Shown: positions 15,923 through 23,732 of the stretch, in pieces | How the letters are laid out: each line of letters opens with the position of its first letter | Numbering within the stretch: the first letter of the stretch is position 1 | DNA from: Pseudomonadota bacterium | GTDB taxonomy: Bacteria; Pseudomonadota; Gammaproteobacteria; Steroidobacterales; Steroidobacteraceae | Direction: 5' to 3' | Assembly (NCBI GenBank): GCA_023423935.1 | Contig: JAFAEQ010000003.1 | Location: 1 to 64,000, forward strand | DNA length: 64,000 nt | Translations under genes and position numbers: made by a program | The notes under the pieces: model-generated | Seen by the model: the letters and a program-made list of their open reading frames with translations, nothing else | What the model was told of the DNA's origin: nothing | Databases searched by the model: none

Positions 15923-16723
15923 TTACTCGGGCTTGACGAACTTCAGCACGAAATTGTCCGCTTCACCGATGGCGAGATATTTCTCGCGATCCTGATCCCC
16001 CAGTGCGAGCGTGGGCGGCAGCGTCCACACGCCTCGCGGCCAGTCCTTGGTGTCTTTCGGATTGGCGAGGATCTCGGATTTGCCCACGTATTTGAATCCG
16101 GCTTTTTCCGCCAGCGCGATCGTGTAGTCCTCACGCACGTAGCCGTTTTCGGCTTTCGGATCCTGCGGCTTGTCATTGCTCGCACGATGTTCTTCGACGC
16201 CGAGGATGCCGCCTGGCTTGAGCGCCTTGTAGAACGAGGCGAATACCTGATCGGCAGTACCCGCGCTCATCCAGTTGTGGACATTGCGGAACGTGAGCAC
16301 CATGTCTGCGGAGCCTGCCGGGGCGGGATTGAACGTGCCGGCGCCGAGCTCGCCGATCTTGACGTTGCCGTAGATCGCGGCGTTGTCCGTGAGCTTCTTC
16401 TTCCAGTTGTCGTAGTACTGAGCGGCGCGCTCGTTGGCCGAGCGCGGTGTGATGGCCGTGTACAGCGTGCCTTTATCGCGCAGGTAGGGCGCGAGGATTT
16501 CGGTCCAGTAACCACCGCCGGGCGAAATCTCGACCACTGTCATGTCCGGTTTGATGCCGAAGAATTCGAGCTCTGCCTGCGGATGGCGATACTTGTCGCG
16601 CTCGACCATGGCCGGTGTTCGATGAGAACCGGCGATTGCTTTTGCCAGTGCCTCGTCCTTCGCGGATGCAATCAATGGCAGGGATGAGAGTGTTGCAAGA
16701 GCAAGGATTCTTATGAGTCGCAT
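15923..16723 (-). CDS. Exported class I SAM-dependent methyltransferase
   Basis: 266 residues from ATG at 16723 (GGAG 8 bases upstream). Residues 1-21 (MRLIRILALATLSSLPLIASA) form a clear signal peptide. The mature part is a class I methyltransferase: motif I is VVEISPGGGYWTE near 60-72, motif II/III MVLTFRNVHNW near 145 and post-I GILGVEEHR near 175. SAM is a cytoplasmic cofactor, so an exported SAM enzyme is puzzling; related exported methyltransferases exist in proteobacteria but have no settled substrate. Either the protein works in the periplasm with an unknown donor or the hydrophobic leader is not cleaved. Confidence 0.8.
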   Translation of the reverse strand: MRLIRILALATLSSLPLIASAKDEALAKAIAGSHRTPAMVERDKYRHPQAELEFFGIKPDMTVVEISPGGGYWTEILAPYLRDKGTLYTAITPRSANERAAQYYDNWKKKLTDNAAIYGNVKIGELGAGTFNPAPAGSADMVLTFRNVHNWMSAGTADQVFASFYKALKPGGILGVEEHRASNDKPQDPKAENGYVREDYTIALAEKAGFKYVGKSEILANPKDTKDWPRGVWTLPPTLALGDQDREKYLAIGEADNFVLKFVKPE

Positions 16724-16919
16724 AGGAACTCCAGAGGTGGAACGGTGAGTCGCAGGCTGCCCCGACTGTAACACTGGCGCCGCGCCGCGCTGAACCTTCG
16801 GCTCGACGCGAGAGCTGCAAGGATGACCGCGTGCGTGTGCGATGGTTCCGGAAGATCGCCAACGCGCCCTCGACTGATACCATGCATGCAACAGGAATGA
16901 ATCGCGTGAACTCACATCG

Positions 16920-18386
16920 ATGATCAGGTGCTTGCTCTCTTGCGTCGCGGTAGCCGCAGTCCTGGCGACACCGCAGGCTCTCTCGCAACCCTCCTCTTTG
17001 CAGCTCGGGCCCTGTTCGCCAGAGCAGCTGATGGGGGGCAGTGCCTCCGAGCGCTGCGGCTGGCTGACCGTTCCGGAGAATCGCGACGATCCTGCAAGCC
17101 GCACCTTGCGCTTGCGCGTGACAGTGTTGCCGGCGTTGCGGGCACAACCGGAACGCGATGCTTTGATGATCCTCTCCGGCGGTCCGGGTCAGGGTGTGCA
17201 TGAGTTCTATCCGAGTGTCGCCGGTGCCTTCAACGGCATACGACGCGATCGTGACATCGTGCTGCTCGATCAGCGCGGCACGGGCAGCTCGAATCGCCTC
17301 GACTGCGCATTCGATGACTCCACTGAGCTCGAAACCGCAGATCCGCAAACCATTGCAGGATTGGCCGAAGAGTGCCTGAAGAAGTTGCCCGGTGATCCGC
17401 GCTTCTACACGACCAGCATTGCCGTGCGCGATCTGGAAGACGCCCGCCTAGCGCTCGGCTACGAACAATGGAGTCTCTATGCGGTGTCGTACGGCACTCG
17501 CGTCGCGCAGCACTACCTGCATCGTTATCCGCAGAACGTGCGGACGATGATTCTCGACGGCGTGGTGCCCGTCGACCTGGCATTGGGTCCCGACATCGCT
17601 CCGCGCGCCCAGGAGGCGCTCGATGCGTTGTTCGCACGGTGTGCAGGTGATGCCAGCTGCGAAGAGCGGTTTCCGAAAGTTCGCGATCAGTTCAACGCGT
17701 TGCACGCCCGGCTCACAGCCGAGCCCATCCGCGTACGTCTGCCGGATCCGGTGACTTCAGAGGTTGCAGACCGGGCGTTCGGCGTGCAGGAGCTCAACGC
17801 GGCCGTGCGGTTGCTGAGCTACAGCGACGAGACGGCATCGCTCCTGCCGCTGTTGATCCACGGCGCGCAGAGCGCGGGCAGGCCGGAGCCGCTCATCGCG
17901 CAGTATCTGATGATCCGCAAGCTGACCGATGCGCAGTTCGCCTATGGAATGCACTTCGCTGTCGTCTGCAGCGAAGATGCGCCGCGATGGCATCTGGAGA
18001 AGGTTTCCGAGGAGGCGTTGAAGGCGAGTTATCTCGGCAGCAATTTCATGGCCAGCATGCGTGCCGTGTGTGCGAAATGGCCTCGCGGTGTCGTGGATGA
18101 AGACTTCAGCACGCCGCATCCCGAGCAGACACCGACGCTGATTCTCTCTGGCGCCGTCGATCCCGTAACACCGCCCGCGTATGGCGAACGTGCGATCCAG
18201 TTCTATCCGAAGGGCCGCCACCTGATCGTCGCAGGACAGGGTCACGGACAAGTGGCGATCGGTTGCATGCCGCGGCTGCTCGCGCGCTTCATCTCCACCG
18301 CGGATGCCAAGAGCCTCGATACGCAGTGCCTGGACCAGATCGGCGCCGCGCCATTCATGCTGTCCGCCTCTGCACCTGCGCCGTGA
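16920..18386 (+). CDS. Secreted TAP-like alpha/beta-hydrolase (peptidase S33 type)
   Basis: 488 residues with signal peptide (MIRCLLSCVAVAAVLATPQALSQ). Alpha/beta-hydrolase fold of the tripeptidyl-aminopeptidase/proline-iminopeptidase group: oxyanion region LSGGPGQG near 85, RDIVLLDQRGTGSS near 115, nucleophile Ser in YAVSYGTRVA near 190, acid Asp in LSGAVDPVTP near 410, and His in GQGHGQV near 445. Several Cys pairs suit an extracytoplasmic location. It probably clips short peptides or esters in the periplasm. Its stop is 12 bases before the ABC ATPase gene, so they may share a transcript. Confidence 0.85.
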   Translation: MIRCLLSCVAVAAVLATPQALSQPSSLQLGPCSPEQLMGGSASERCGWLTVPENRDDPASRTLRLRVTVLPALRAQPERDALMILSGGPGQGVHEFYPSVAGAFNGIRRDRDIVLLDQRGTGSSNRLDCAFDDSTELETADPQTIAGLAEECLKKLPGDPRFYTTSIAVRDLEDARLALGYEQWSLYAVSYGTRVAQHYLHRYPQNVRTMILDGVVPVDLALGPDIAPRAQEALDALFARCAGDASCEERFPKVRDQFNALHARLTAEPIRVRLPDPVTSEVADRAFGVQELNAAVRLLSYSDETASLLPLLIHGAQSAGRPEPLIAQYLMIRKLTDAQFAYGMHFAVVCSEDAPRWHLEKVSEEALKASYLGSNFMASMRAVCAKWPRGVVDEDFSTPHPEQTPTLILSGAVDPVTPPAYGERAIQFYPKGRHLIVAGQGHGQVAIGCMPRLLARFISTADAKSLDTQCLDQIGAAPFMLSASAPAP

Positions 18387-18398
18387 GCACGTGAATCC

Positions 18399-19121
18399 AT
18401 GATACAGGTCGAACAGCTCTCCAAATCCTTCGGCAGCGTCCGCGCGCTGCAGGATGTGTCGTTCAGCGTGCCTGATGGGCGGATCACCGGTCTGTTGGGT
18501 CACAACGGCGCCGGCAAATCAACGACGCTGCGCATTCTCAGCACGGTGATGCGCGCCGATGGCGGACGCGCGAGCGTCGATGGTCACGACTGCGCGCGTG
18601 ATGGCCTCATCGTGCGTCGCTCGCTCGGCGTGCTGCCGCACTCAAGCGGCTTGTATCAGCAGCTCACCGGTCGCGAAAACATCGAGTACTACGGACGCCT
18701 GCATGGCCTGAGAGGCGAGTCCTTAAAGCGCGCTTGCGATGTCATGATCGAACGCCTTGCCATGGCGAGCTTCGTCGATCGGCGTGCCAAGGGCTATTCG
18801 CAAGGCGAGCGGCTGAAGGTGGCATTGGCGCGCGCGCTGATTCACGAGCCCCGCACGATCATTCTCGATGAGCCCACGAACGGACTCGATGTGAGCGCAG
18901 TGCGCATGTTGCGTGAGCTGATCCGCGGATTGAAGGCGAGCGGCTGCTGCGTTCTGTTTTCGAGCCACGTGATGCAGGAGGTCGCTGCACTCTGCGATGA
19001 CATCGTGATCATCGCGCACGGTCGTGTCGCCGTGCAGGGAACTCCCGCGGAGATTCTGGCCTCGGTCGGCACCGACGATCTCGAAGAAGCCTTCGTGCGC
19101 GCTGCGGAGGTGGTCTCGTGA
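18399..19121 (+). CDS. ABC transporter ATP-binding protein (NatA-like)
   Basis: 240 residues. Walker A GHNGAGKST near 35, Q-loop region LGVLPHSSGLYQQLTGREN, signature YSQGERLKVALARAL (C-loop with SQGE) and Walker B TIILDEPTNGLD followed by the H-loop SSHVMQE. The short Q-loop-to-signature segment and the YSQGER variant are typical of NatA/CcmA-type exporters rather than importers. Its last codon overlaps the GTG of the permease (GTGA), so the two are translationally coupled. Confidence 0.92.
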   Translation: MIQVEQLSKSFGSVRALQDVSFSVPDGRITGLLGHNGAGKSTTLRILSTVMRADGGRASVDGHDCARDGLIVRRSLGVLPHSSGLYQQLTGRENIEYYGRLHGLRGESLKRACDVMIERLAMASFVDRRAKGYSQGERLKVALARALIHEPRTIILDEPTNGLDVSAVRMLRELIRGLKASGCCVLFSSHVMQEVAALCDDIVIIAHGRVAVQGTPAEILASVGTDDLEEAFVRAAEVVS

Positions 19122-20296
19122 GTCCGATCGTCACCGTCTTCCTCAAAGAGGCACTGGAGAACGTTCGCGATCGACGCGTGATTTTCTCGGCGTTCTTTTT
19201 CGGCGTGCTGCTTGCGCCGGCGATCTTCGCGCTCACCACCACGATCGTTTCGAAGCGCGCTGTCGAGACTCAGGAGCAGCCGCTCGAGCTTGCGGTGATC
19301 GGCGATACCTACGCGCCGAATCTGATGCGCTTTCTGGCCGAGCAAGGCGTGGTCGTCAAGCCGATGGCGGGATCTGAGCAGCAGGCCATCGAGAAGGTTC
19401 GTGCAGGCGACCCGGAGCTCGTGCTGATCGTGCATGAGGACTATGCCCGACGCCTTGCCGCGGGTGAGCCTGCACCGCTCGATCTGGTCGTGGACAGTGC
19501 GAACACCCGCGCATCGGGAACGACGCAGCGCGCCCGTAGCCTCATTCAGGCGTACGGTCATCAACTCGCAGCGCTGCGGCTGTTGGCTCGAGGCGTGAGC
19601 CCGACAGTCATCGATCCGCTCGACGTCCGCAATGTCGATGTCGCCACCCCCGCCGGGCGGGCGCTGCTGATCCTCGGCATGCTCACGTACTTCTGTCTGA
19701 TGGCGATGCTGGTGGGCGGGTTCTACCTGGCGATCGACACCACCGCCGGAGAACGCGAGCGAGGTTCGCTCGAGCCGCTGCTGACACTGCCTGTCACGCG
19801 AGCGCAGCTCATCCTGGGCAAGATCCTCGCGACGTGTGCGTTCATGGCGGTGTCATTGCTGCTCACGCTGACGGCTTTTTCGATTGCGCTCTCATTCGTA
19901 CCGCTCGAGGTGCTCGGAATGTCGGCGAATTTCGGGCCTGCCGTGGTGCTGGGCATTTTCGCGGTCATGGTGGTGTTCGTGCCCCTGGGCGCGGGCCTCA
20001 TGACGCTCGTGGCGTCCTTCACGCGCAGCAATCGGGAAGCGCAGACCTGGTTGTCGGTCGTGCTGATGGTCCCGCTCGCGCCGATCATGTTCGCGGTCAT
20101 GAATGGAACGCGGCCAACGGCATGGCTAATGGCGATTCCGAGTCTCAGTCAGCATCTGCTCGCCACCGATCTGATCCGCGGCGATGCGCTCAATCCTCAG
20201 CACGTGGCCATCTCGGTGATCAGCACACTCGGCGTCGGTGCGCTGCTCATTGCGCTCGCCATGCGTCTGTATAGGCGCGAGTCGATTCTCGGATGA
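19118..20296 (+). CDS. ABC-2 permease (NatB-like)
   Basis: 392 residues from a GTG overlapping the ATPase stop. One helix at the N-terminus (about 20-40), a large extracytoplasmic domain (about 45-170), then five membrane segments from ~180 to the end. The sequence DTTAGERERGSLEPLLTLPVTR after the second helix is the hallmark of NatB/ABC-2 permeases. With the upstream ATPase it makes an exporter of the Na+-efflux/NatAB type; the substrate is unproven. No regulator is adjacent. Confidence 0.88.
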   Translation: MSPIVTVFLKEALENVRDRRVIFSAFFFGVLLAPAIFALTTTIVSKRAVETQEQPLELAVIGDTYAPNLMRFLAEQGVVVKPMAGSEQQAIEKVRAGDPELVLIVHEDYARRLAAGEPAPLDLVVDSANTRASGTTQRARSLIQAYGHQLAALRLLARGVSPTVIDPLDVRNVDVATPAGRALLILGMLTYFCLMAMLVGGFYLAIDTTAGERERGSLEPLLTLPVTRAQLILGKILATCAFMAVSLLLTLTAFSIALSFVPLEVLGMSANFGPAVVLGIFAVMVVFVPLGAGLMTLVASFTRSNREAQTWLSVVLMVPLAPIMFAVMNGTRPTAWLMAIPSLSQHLLATDLIRGDALNPQHVAISVISTLGVGALLIALAMRLYRRESILG

Positions 20297-20679
20297 GGCG
20301 CGTCGCAGCCTGACCACTGCGCATCATGCTGAACGTTCTATCAGTTACTACCTGAAGTGGCCGGCCGCGCTAGCGAGGCAGTGAAGGCGAGCAATTCACG
20401 GAGCAAGGGAATTTCCAGAGTTTGCGTGCATGAGGCGCGCGATCAGGTGGCTCAGGGCGGCCTTATAAAACACGTCAGCAAAGCTTGATGTCGTCGCTGA
20501 TCGACACTTCCCTCCCCGGATCTTTGTGTGTCTACTCGCCGCCGTCACGGAGAAACGCCTTCTTGTTTGCGAGCTGTTACCAGCAAGCGTTCAGAGGCGG
20601 CGAAGTAAAGCGTTGGTCTTACGGCCGATCGAAGAACATCGACGCGTGACACAAGTGCTCTCGCTGGTCAGCGGAGCTC
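20297..20679. other. Intergenic leader upstream of c-di-GMP riboswitch
   Basis: About 380 bases between the exporter operon and the riboswitch aptamer. It presumably holds the promoter of the riboswitch-controlled transcript. A CTTATAAAAC stretch at 20461-20470 is the most AT-rich part and could be a -10 region; no matching -35 stands out. No coding evidence. Confidence 0.35.
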
Positions 20680-20772
20680 GTGTTTTGACAAGGGCAAACC
20701 CGTCGTAAGTCGGGGACGCAAAGCCTCCGGTCCAACGCACTCGTGCGCTGGATGGCGGGGTTACCGGAACAC
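20680..20772 (+). promoter_or_regulatory. Cyclic di-GMP-I riboswitch (GEMM-I)
   Basis: The conserved GEMM-I aptamer core is readable almost base for base against the well-known Vibrio Vc2 RNA: AGGGCAAACC at 20691-20700, GGGACGCAAAGCCTCCGG at 20713-20730, and GGCGGGGTTACCGG at 20754-20767. P1 pairs GTGTT (20680-20684) with AACAC (20768-20772). P2 forms from CCCGTC/GTCGGG around a GTAA tetraloop, P3 from the CAACGCAC/GTGCGCTG hairpin. It lies 107 bases upstream of a secreted Ig-like protein gene on the same strand, so c-di-GMP should control that gene. Whether it acts on transcription or translation is not clear. Confidence 0.95.
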
Positions 20773-20878
20773 ACAGAGTGTCTCCTCAAGAGAGAGACTG
20801 CTGCGTCTACGTTTTTTGCGATCCCGCTCAACGGAACGAGCACGACGTCTGCCCGCCTGACGTTGAGGATCGCGTTTC

Positions 20879-21799
20879 ATGTTCACCGCTTCACGCGCGC
20901 TGGTCAGCGTGCCTGCCTTGTTGCTCGCTTTGTTTCTGTTGCCGCAATTCGCCAGCGCCGCCAATCGGGCCCCCACCCTCTCCGGCACACCTGCGGCGAC
21001 TGCCACGGTGGGCCAGACCTACAGCTTTACACCCAAGGCGACGGACGCCGATGGTGACAAGCTCTATTTCGGCAGCTATTCGATGCCGAGCTGGGCCACG
21101 ATCGACCGCGCGACCGGAACCCTCAAGGGCGTACCGAAGGCCGCGGGCGTGCACAAGAATGTCGAGATTCACGTGTGGGACGGGAAGAAGACCGTTTCTT
21201 TGCCCACGTTCACGATCACGGTGAAGGCGGCCACCTCCGGCACGGCAAACACGGCACCGACACTGTCGGGCACGCCAGCGACGTCCGTCACGCTCGGCAA
21301 CACGTACACCTTCAAGCCGACCGCGAAGGATGCGGATGGCAATACGCTGGGTTTCGCGATCACGAATCGCCCCAGCTGGGCGACCTTCAGCACGACGACG
21401 GGTCAGCTGTCGGGCAAGCCCACTGCGACGGGCACGTTCTCCAATATCGTGATTTCCGTGAGCGACGGTAAGGCGACGACCAAGTTGCCCGCATTCTCGA
21501 TCGCGGTGAAGGCTGCAGCGACATCGACGCCCACAACGAAAGGTGGAGTCACGTTGTCATGGATGCCGCCGGCGGCAAACGCCGACGGTTCGAGCCTGAG
21601 CAATCTCACCGGCTATCGCATCTACTACGGCACGAGTTCCGGCATGCTGATCAAGACCATCCAGATCAACAACCCAAGTGTGTCGAGCTATGTGATCGAG
21701 AACTTACCGGCAGCCACGTACTACTTCGGCGTCCGCGCGGTCACCTCGAAGGGAACGGAAAGCCCGCTGTCGAACCTGATGACGGCGAAGGTCAATTGA
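20879..21799 (+). CDS. Secreted protein with two Ig-like (He_PIG) domains and one Fn3 domain
   Basis: 306 residues. Signal peptide 1-28 (LLALFLLPQFASA). Two tandem putative-Ig repeats of about 90 residues (both open APTLSGTPA and end in a TI/SI-V-KAA strand; each has DADG and a W-A-T-x-x-x-x-T-G-x-L-x-G-P motif), then a Thr-rich linker and a fibronectin-III-like domain (from VTLSWMPPAANADGS to SNLMTAKV). No sorting signal, so it may be released or held in the biofilm matrix. The c-di-GMP riboswitch in its leader supports a role in adhesion or matrix; this role is inferred. Confidence 0.85.
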   Translation: MFTASRALVSVPALLLALFLLPQFASAANRAPTLSGTPAATATVGQTYSFTPKATDADGDKLYFGSYSMPSWATIDRATGTLKGVPKAAGVHKNVEIHVWDGKKTVSLPTFTITVKAATSGTANTAPTLSGTPATSVTLGNTYTFKPTAKDADGNTLGFAITNRPSWATFSTTTGQLSGKPTATGTFSNIVISVSDGKATTKLPAFSIAVKAAATSTPTTKGGVTLSWMPPAANADGSSLSNLTGYRIYYGTSSGMLIKTIQINNPSVSSYVIENLPAATYYFGVRAVTSKGTESPLSNLMTAKVN

Positions 21800-21826
21800 T
21801 CGACCGGGGAATCCAGGAAGCGGAAC

Positions 21827-21860
21827 ACGGGCGATGCCGGGAGGCGTCGCCCGTTCTCTT
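21827..21860 (+). terminator. Intrinsic terminator, shared between convergent genes
   Basis: ACGGGCGATGCC (21827-21838) pairs with GGCGTCGCCCGT (21843-21854) around a GGGA tetraloop, with one G-U pair, then TCTCTT. It follows the Ig-like protein stop by 27 bases and abuts the stop of the convergent TSUP permease. Confidence 0.75.
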
Positions 21861-22607
21861 TCAGCTTCCCGAAAGCGCCGTCCATGCCGTGCGCAGGATC
21901 AGCGCCGTCACGACCGCGATGAAGATCTTGCGGACGAGAACGCTTCCGCCGCGCAGTGCGAGTCGTGTTCCGAGGAGCGAGCCGAGCACGTTGCAGATCG
22001 CCATCCCGAGGCCGATGTGCCAGAGCACGTAGCCATGCCAGGCGAAATAGGCGAGGGCCGCGCCGTTGGCAGCCACATTGAGCACGCGCGCACTCGCAGC
22101 CGCGTTCAGAAAATCGTAACCATAGAAGCGCACGAAAATGAACATCAGAAAGCTGCCCGTACCGGGACCGAAGAAGCCGTCGTAGAAACCGACCCCGACG
22201 ATCAACAGCGTTCCATACAGATGATGCCGCCCGGAGAAGGCGCGCGGTGCGTGGTCTGCACCCAGATCCTTGCGTCGTAGCAGATAGATCAGCACCGCGA
22301 TCAGCATCAGTGGCACGAGCGGGCGGAAGATCTGGGGTGCCACGATCGTCGCGATGAAGGCCCCTCCCGCCGAGGCGACGAGCACCCCGATAGCGAGCGG
22401 CAGCAGCGCGCGCCACGGGATCTGAACCTTTTTCGCGAAGCGCGCCACCGCACTCGCGGTTCCAAAGATACCTGCGAACTTGCTCGTTCCGAGCAACAAC
22501 GGCGGCGCGGTGTTGGGATAGACGCCGAACAGCGCCGGCAACTGCACGAGCCCTCCGCCTCCGACCATCGAATCGATGAGACCGGCGCCGAAAGCGGCGA
22601 TGAGCAC
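21861..22607 (-). CDS. TSUP-family (TauE/SafE, YfcA-like) permease
   Basis: At least 249 residues. About eight hydrophobic segments and the two family GGGG/GPGTG motifs: FGAGLIDSMVGGGGLVQLPAL near the N-terminus and VGFYDGFFGPGTGSFLMF in the middle. TSUP proteins move sulfite, sulfoacetate or similar anions across the inner membrane. The start is uncertain: GTG at 22607 falls inside the first helix and has no good ribosome site, while the frame stays open about 100 bases further without an ATG. A non-standard start upstream (after AAGGAG near 22710) is possible. Confidence 0.85.
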   Translation of the reverse strand: MLIAAFGAGLIDSMVGGGGLVQLPALFGVYPNTAPPLLLGTSKFAGIFGTASAVARFAKKVQIPWRALLPLAIGVLVASAGGAFIATIVAPQIFRPLVPLMLIAVLIYLLRRKDLGADHAPRAFSGRHHLYGTLLIVGVGFYDGFFGPGTGSFLMFIFVRFYGYDFLNAAASARVLNVAANGAALAYFAWHGYVLWHIGLGMAICNVLGSLLGTRLALRGGSVLVRKIFIAVVTALILRTAWTALSGS

Positions 22608-22812
22608 GAAAATCAGATCCGGAATGGCCGTGAGCGTGTCGATGGCGGGGTGTTCATGACCGTGACGGCGCGTATTGTGGTGGAGGCAATCGGGAATGGG
22701 GAGGGGCGTGGTGCTTTCTCCTTACTTCCCATCGGGGCCAGATGATTCACAGTTTGCTCCAGCGCGGTCATCATCCGGCCCTTGAACATTCCCACACGCT
22801 TCGGAGGCTCCC

Positions 22813-23643
22813 ATGTCGTTGCAAGGCAAGACGCTGTTCATCACAGGTGCGTCGCGGGGCATTGGTCTTGCGATTGCGAAGCGCGCGGCACGCGATGGCG
22901 CGAACATCGCGATCGCCGCAAAAACCGATCAACCCAATCCCAAGCTGCCAGGCACGATCCATACGGCCGCTGCAGAAATCGAAGCGGCGGGCGGCAAGGC
23001 GCTCCCGATGCAGGTGGACATTCGCGATGAGGATGCGGTGGCTGCGGCCGTGAAGCAGGCCGCCGATCATTTCGGCGGCATCGATGTGCTGGTCAATAAC
23101 GCAAGCGCAATCTCACTGACACGTACGCTCGATACGCCCATGAAGCGTTTCGATCTGATGTTCGGCGTCAACGTGCGCGGCACGTTCGTCTGCTCGCAGG
23201 CGTGTATCCCGTATCTGAAGCAGTCGGCACAGGCGGGCCGCAATCCTCATATTCTCAATCTGTCACCGCCCTTGAGCATGAAGGCGAAATGGTTCGCGCC
23301 GCATGTCGCCTACACGATGGCGAAATATGGAATGAGCATGTGCGTGCTCGGTATGGCTGAGGAGCTGAAGCCAGATGGCATTGCAGTCAATGCATTGTGG
23401 CCGCGCACCGTGATCGCCACCGCCGCGCTCAATCTGATTCCCATGGCGAATCCAGCGCTCGGTCGCAAGCCCGAGATCATGGCGGATGCCGCGCATGCAA
23501 TCCTCAATCGCGATGCGCGTGAGTACACCGGTCATTTCTTCATCGACGACGAGGTGCTCGCGGCAGCCGGCGTTACGAATCTCGATGATTACGCGGTGAC
23601 TCCCGGCAACAAGAAATTCCTGCCGGATTTCTTTGTCGACTGA
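22813..23643 (+). CDS. Short-chain dehydrogenase/reductase, HSDL2-like
   Basis: 276 residues. NAD(P)-binding TGASRGIG at residue 11, NNAS near 96, and active site ILNLSPPLSM plus YTMAKYGMSM (Tyr and Lys of YxxxK). The NLSPPL motif in place of the usual ISS, and the family C-terminus (DAAHAILNRDAREYTGHFFIDDEVL), identify the HSDL2/SDR subgroup thought to act on fatty-acyl or steroid-like ketones. Substrate not known. ATG at 22813 follows GGAGGCTCCC. It is monocistronic and convergent with the metalloprotease operon. Confidence 0.9.
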   Translation: MSLQGKTLFITGASRGIGLAIAKRAARDGANIAIAAKTDQPNPKLPGTIHTAAAEIEAAGGKALPMQVDIRDEDAVAAAVKQAADHFGGIDVLVNNASAISLTRTLDTPMKRFDLMFGVNVRGTFVCSQACIPYLKQSAQAGRNPHILNLSPPLSMKAKWFAPHVAYTMAKYGMSMCVLGMAEELKPDGIAVNALWPRTVIATAALNLIPMANPALGRKPEIMADAAHAILNRDAREYTGHFFIDDEVLAAAGVTNLDDYAVTPGNKKFLPDFFVD

Positions 23644-23679
23644 ACGTCCTCTCCGTCGCGCCTGCTGCGGTGAGCGAGC

Positions 23680-23714
23680 AAAAAAAGAGGGCCTGAGATT
23701 GCTCCCAGGCCCTC
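23680..23714 (-). terminator. Rho-independent terminator of metalloprotease operon
   Basis: On the minus strand GAGGGCCTG (23714-23706) pairs with CAGGCCCTC (23695-23687), followed by a run of seven U (23686-23680). A textbook terminator 18 bases past the protease stop. The A-run on the plus side makes it one-directional. Confidence 0.92.
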
Positions 23715-23732
23715 GAGGTCATAGCAACGGAA

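Noticed and set aside
20773..20830. Expression-platform terminator after the riboswitch
   Set aside because: A GTCTC/GAGAC stem and a later TTTTTT run exist, but they are about 25 bases apart, so an intrinsic terminator could not be asserted.
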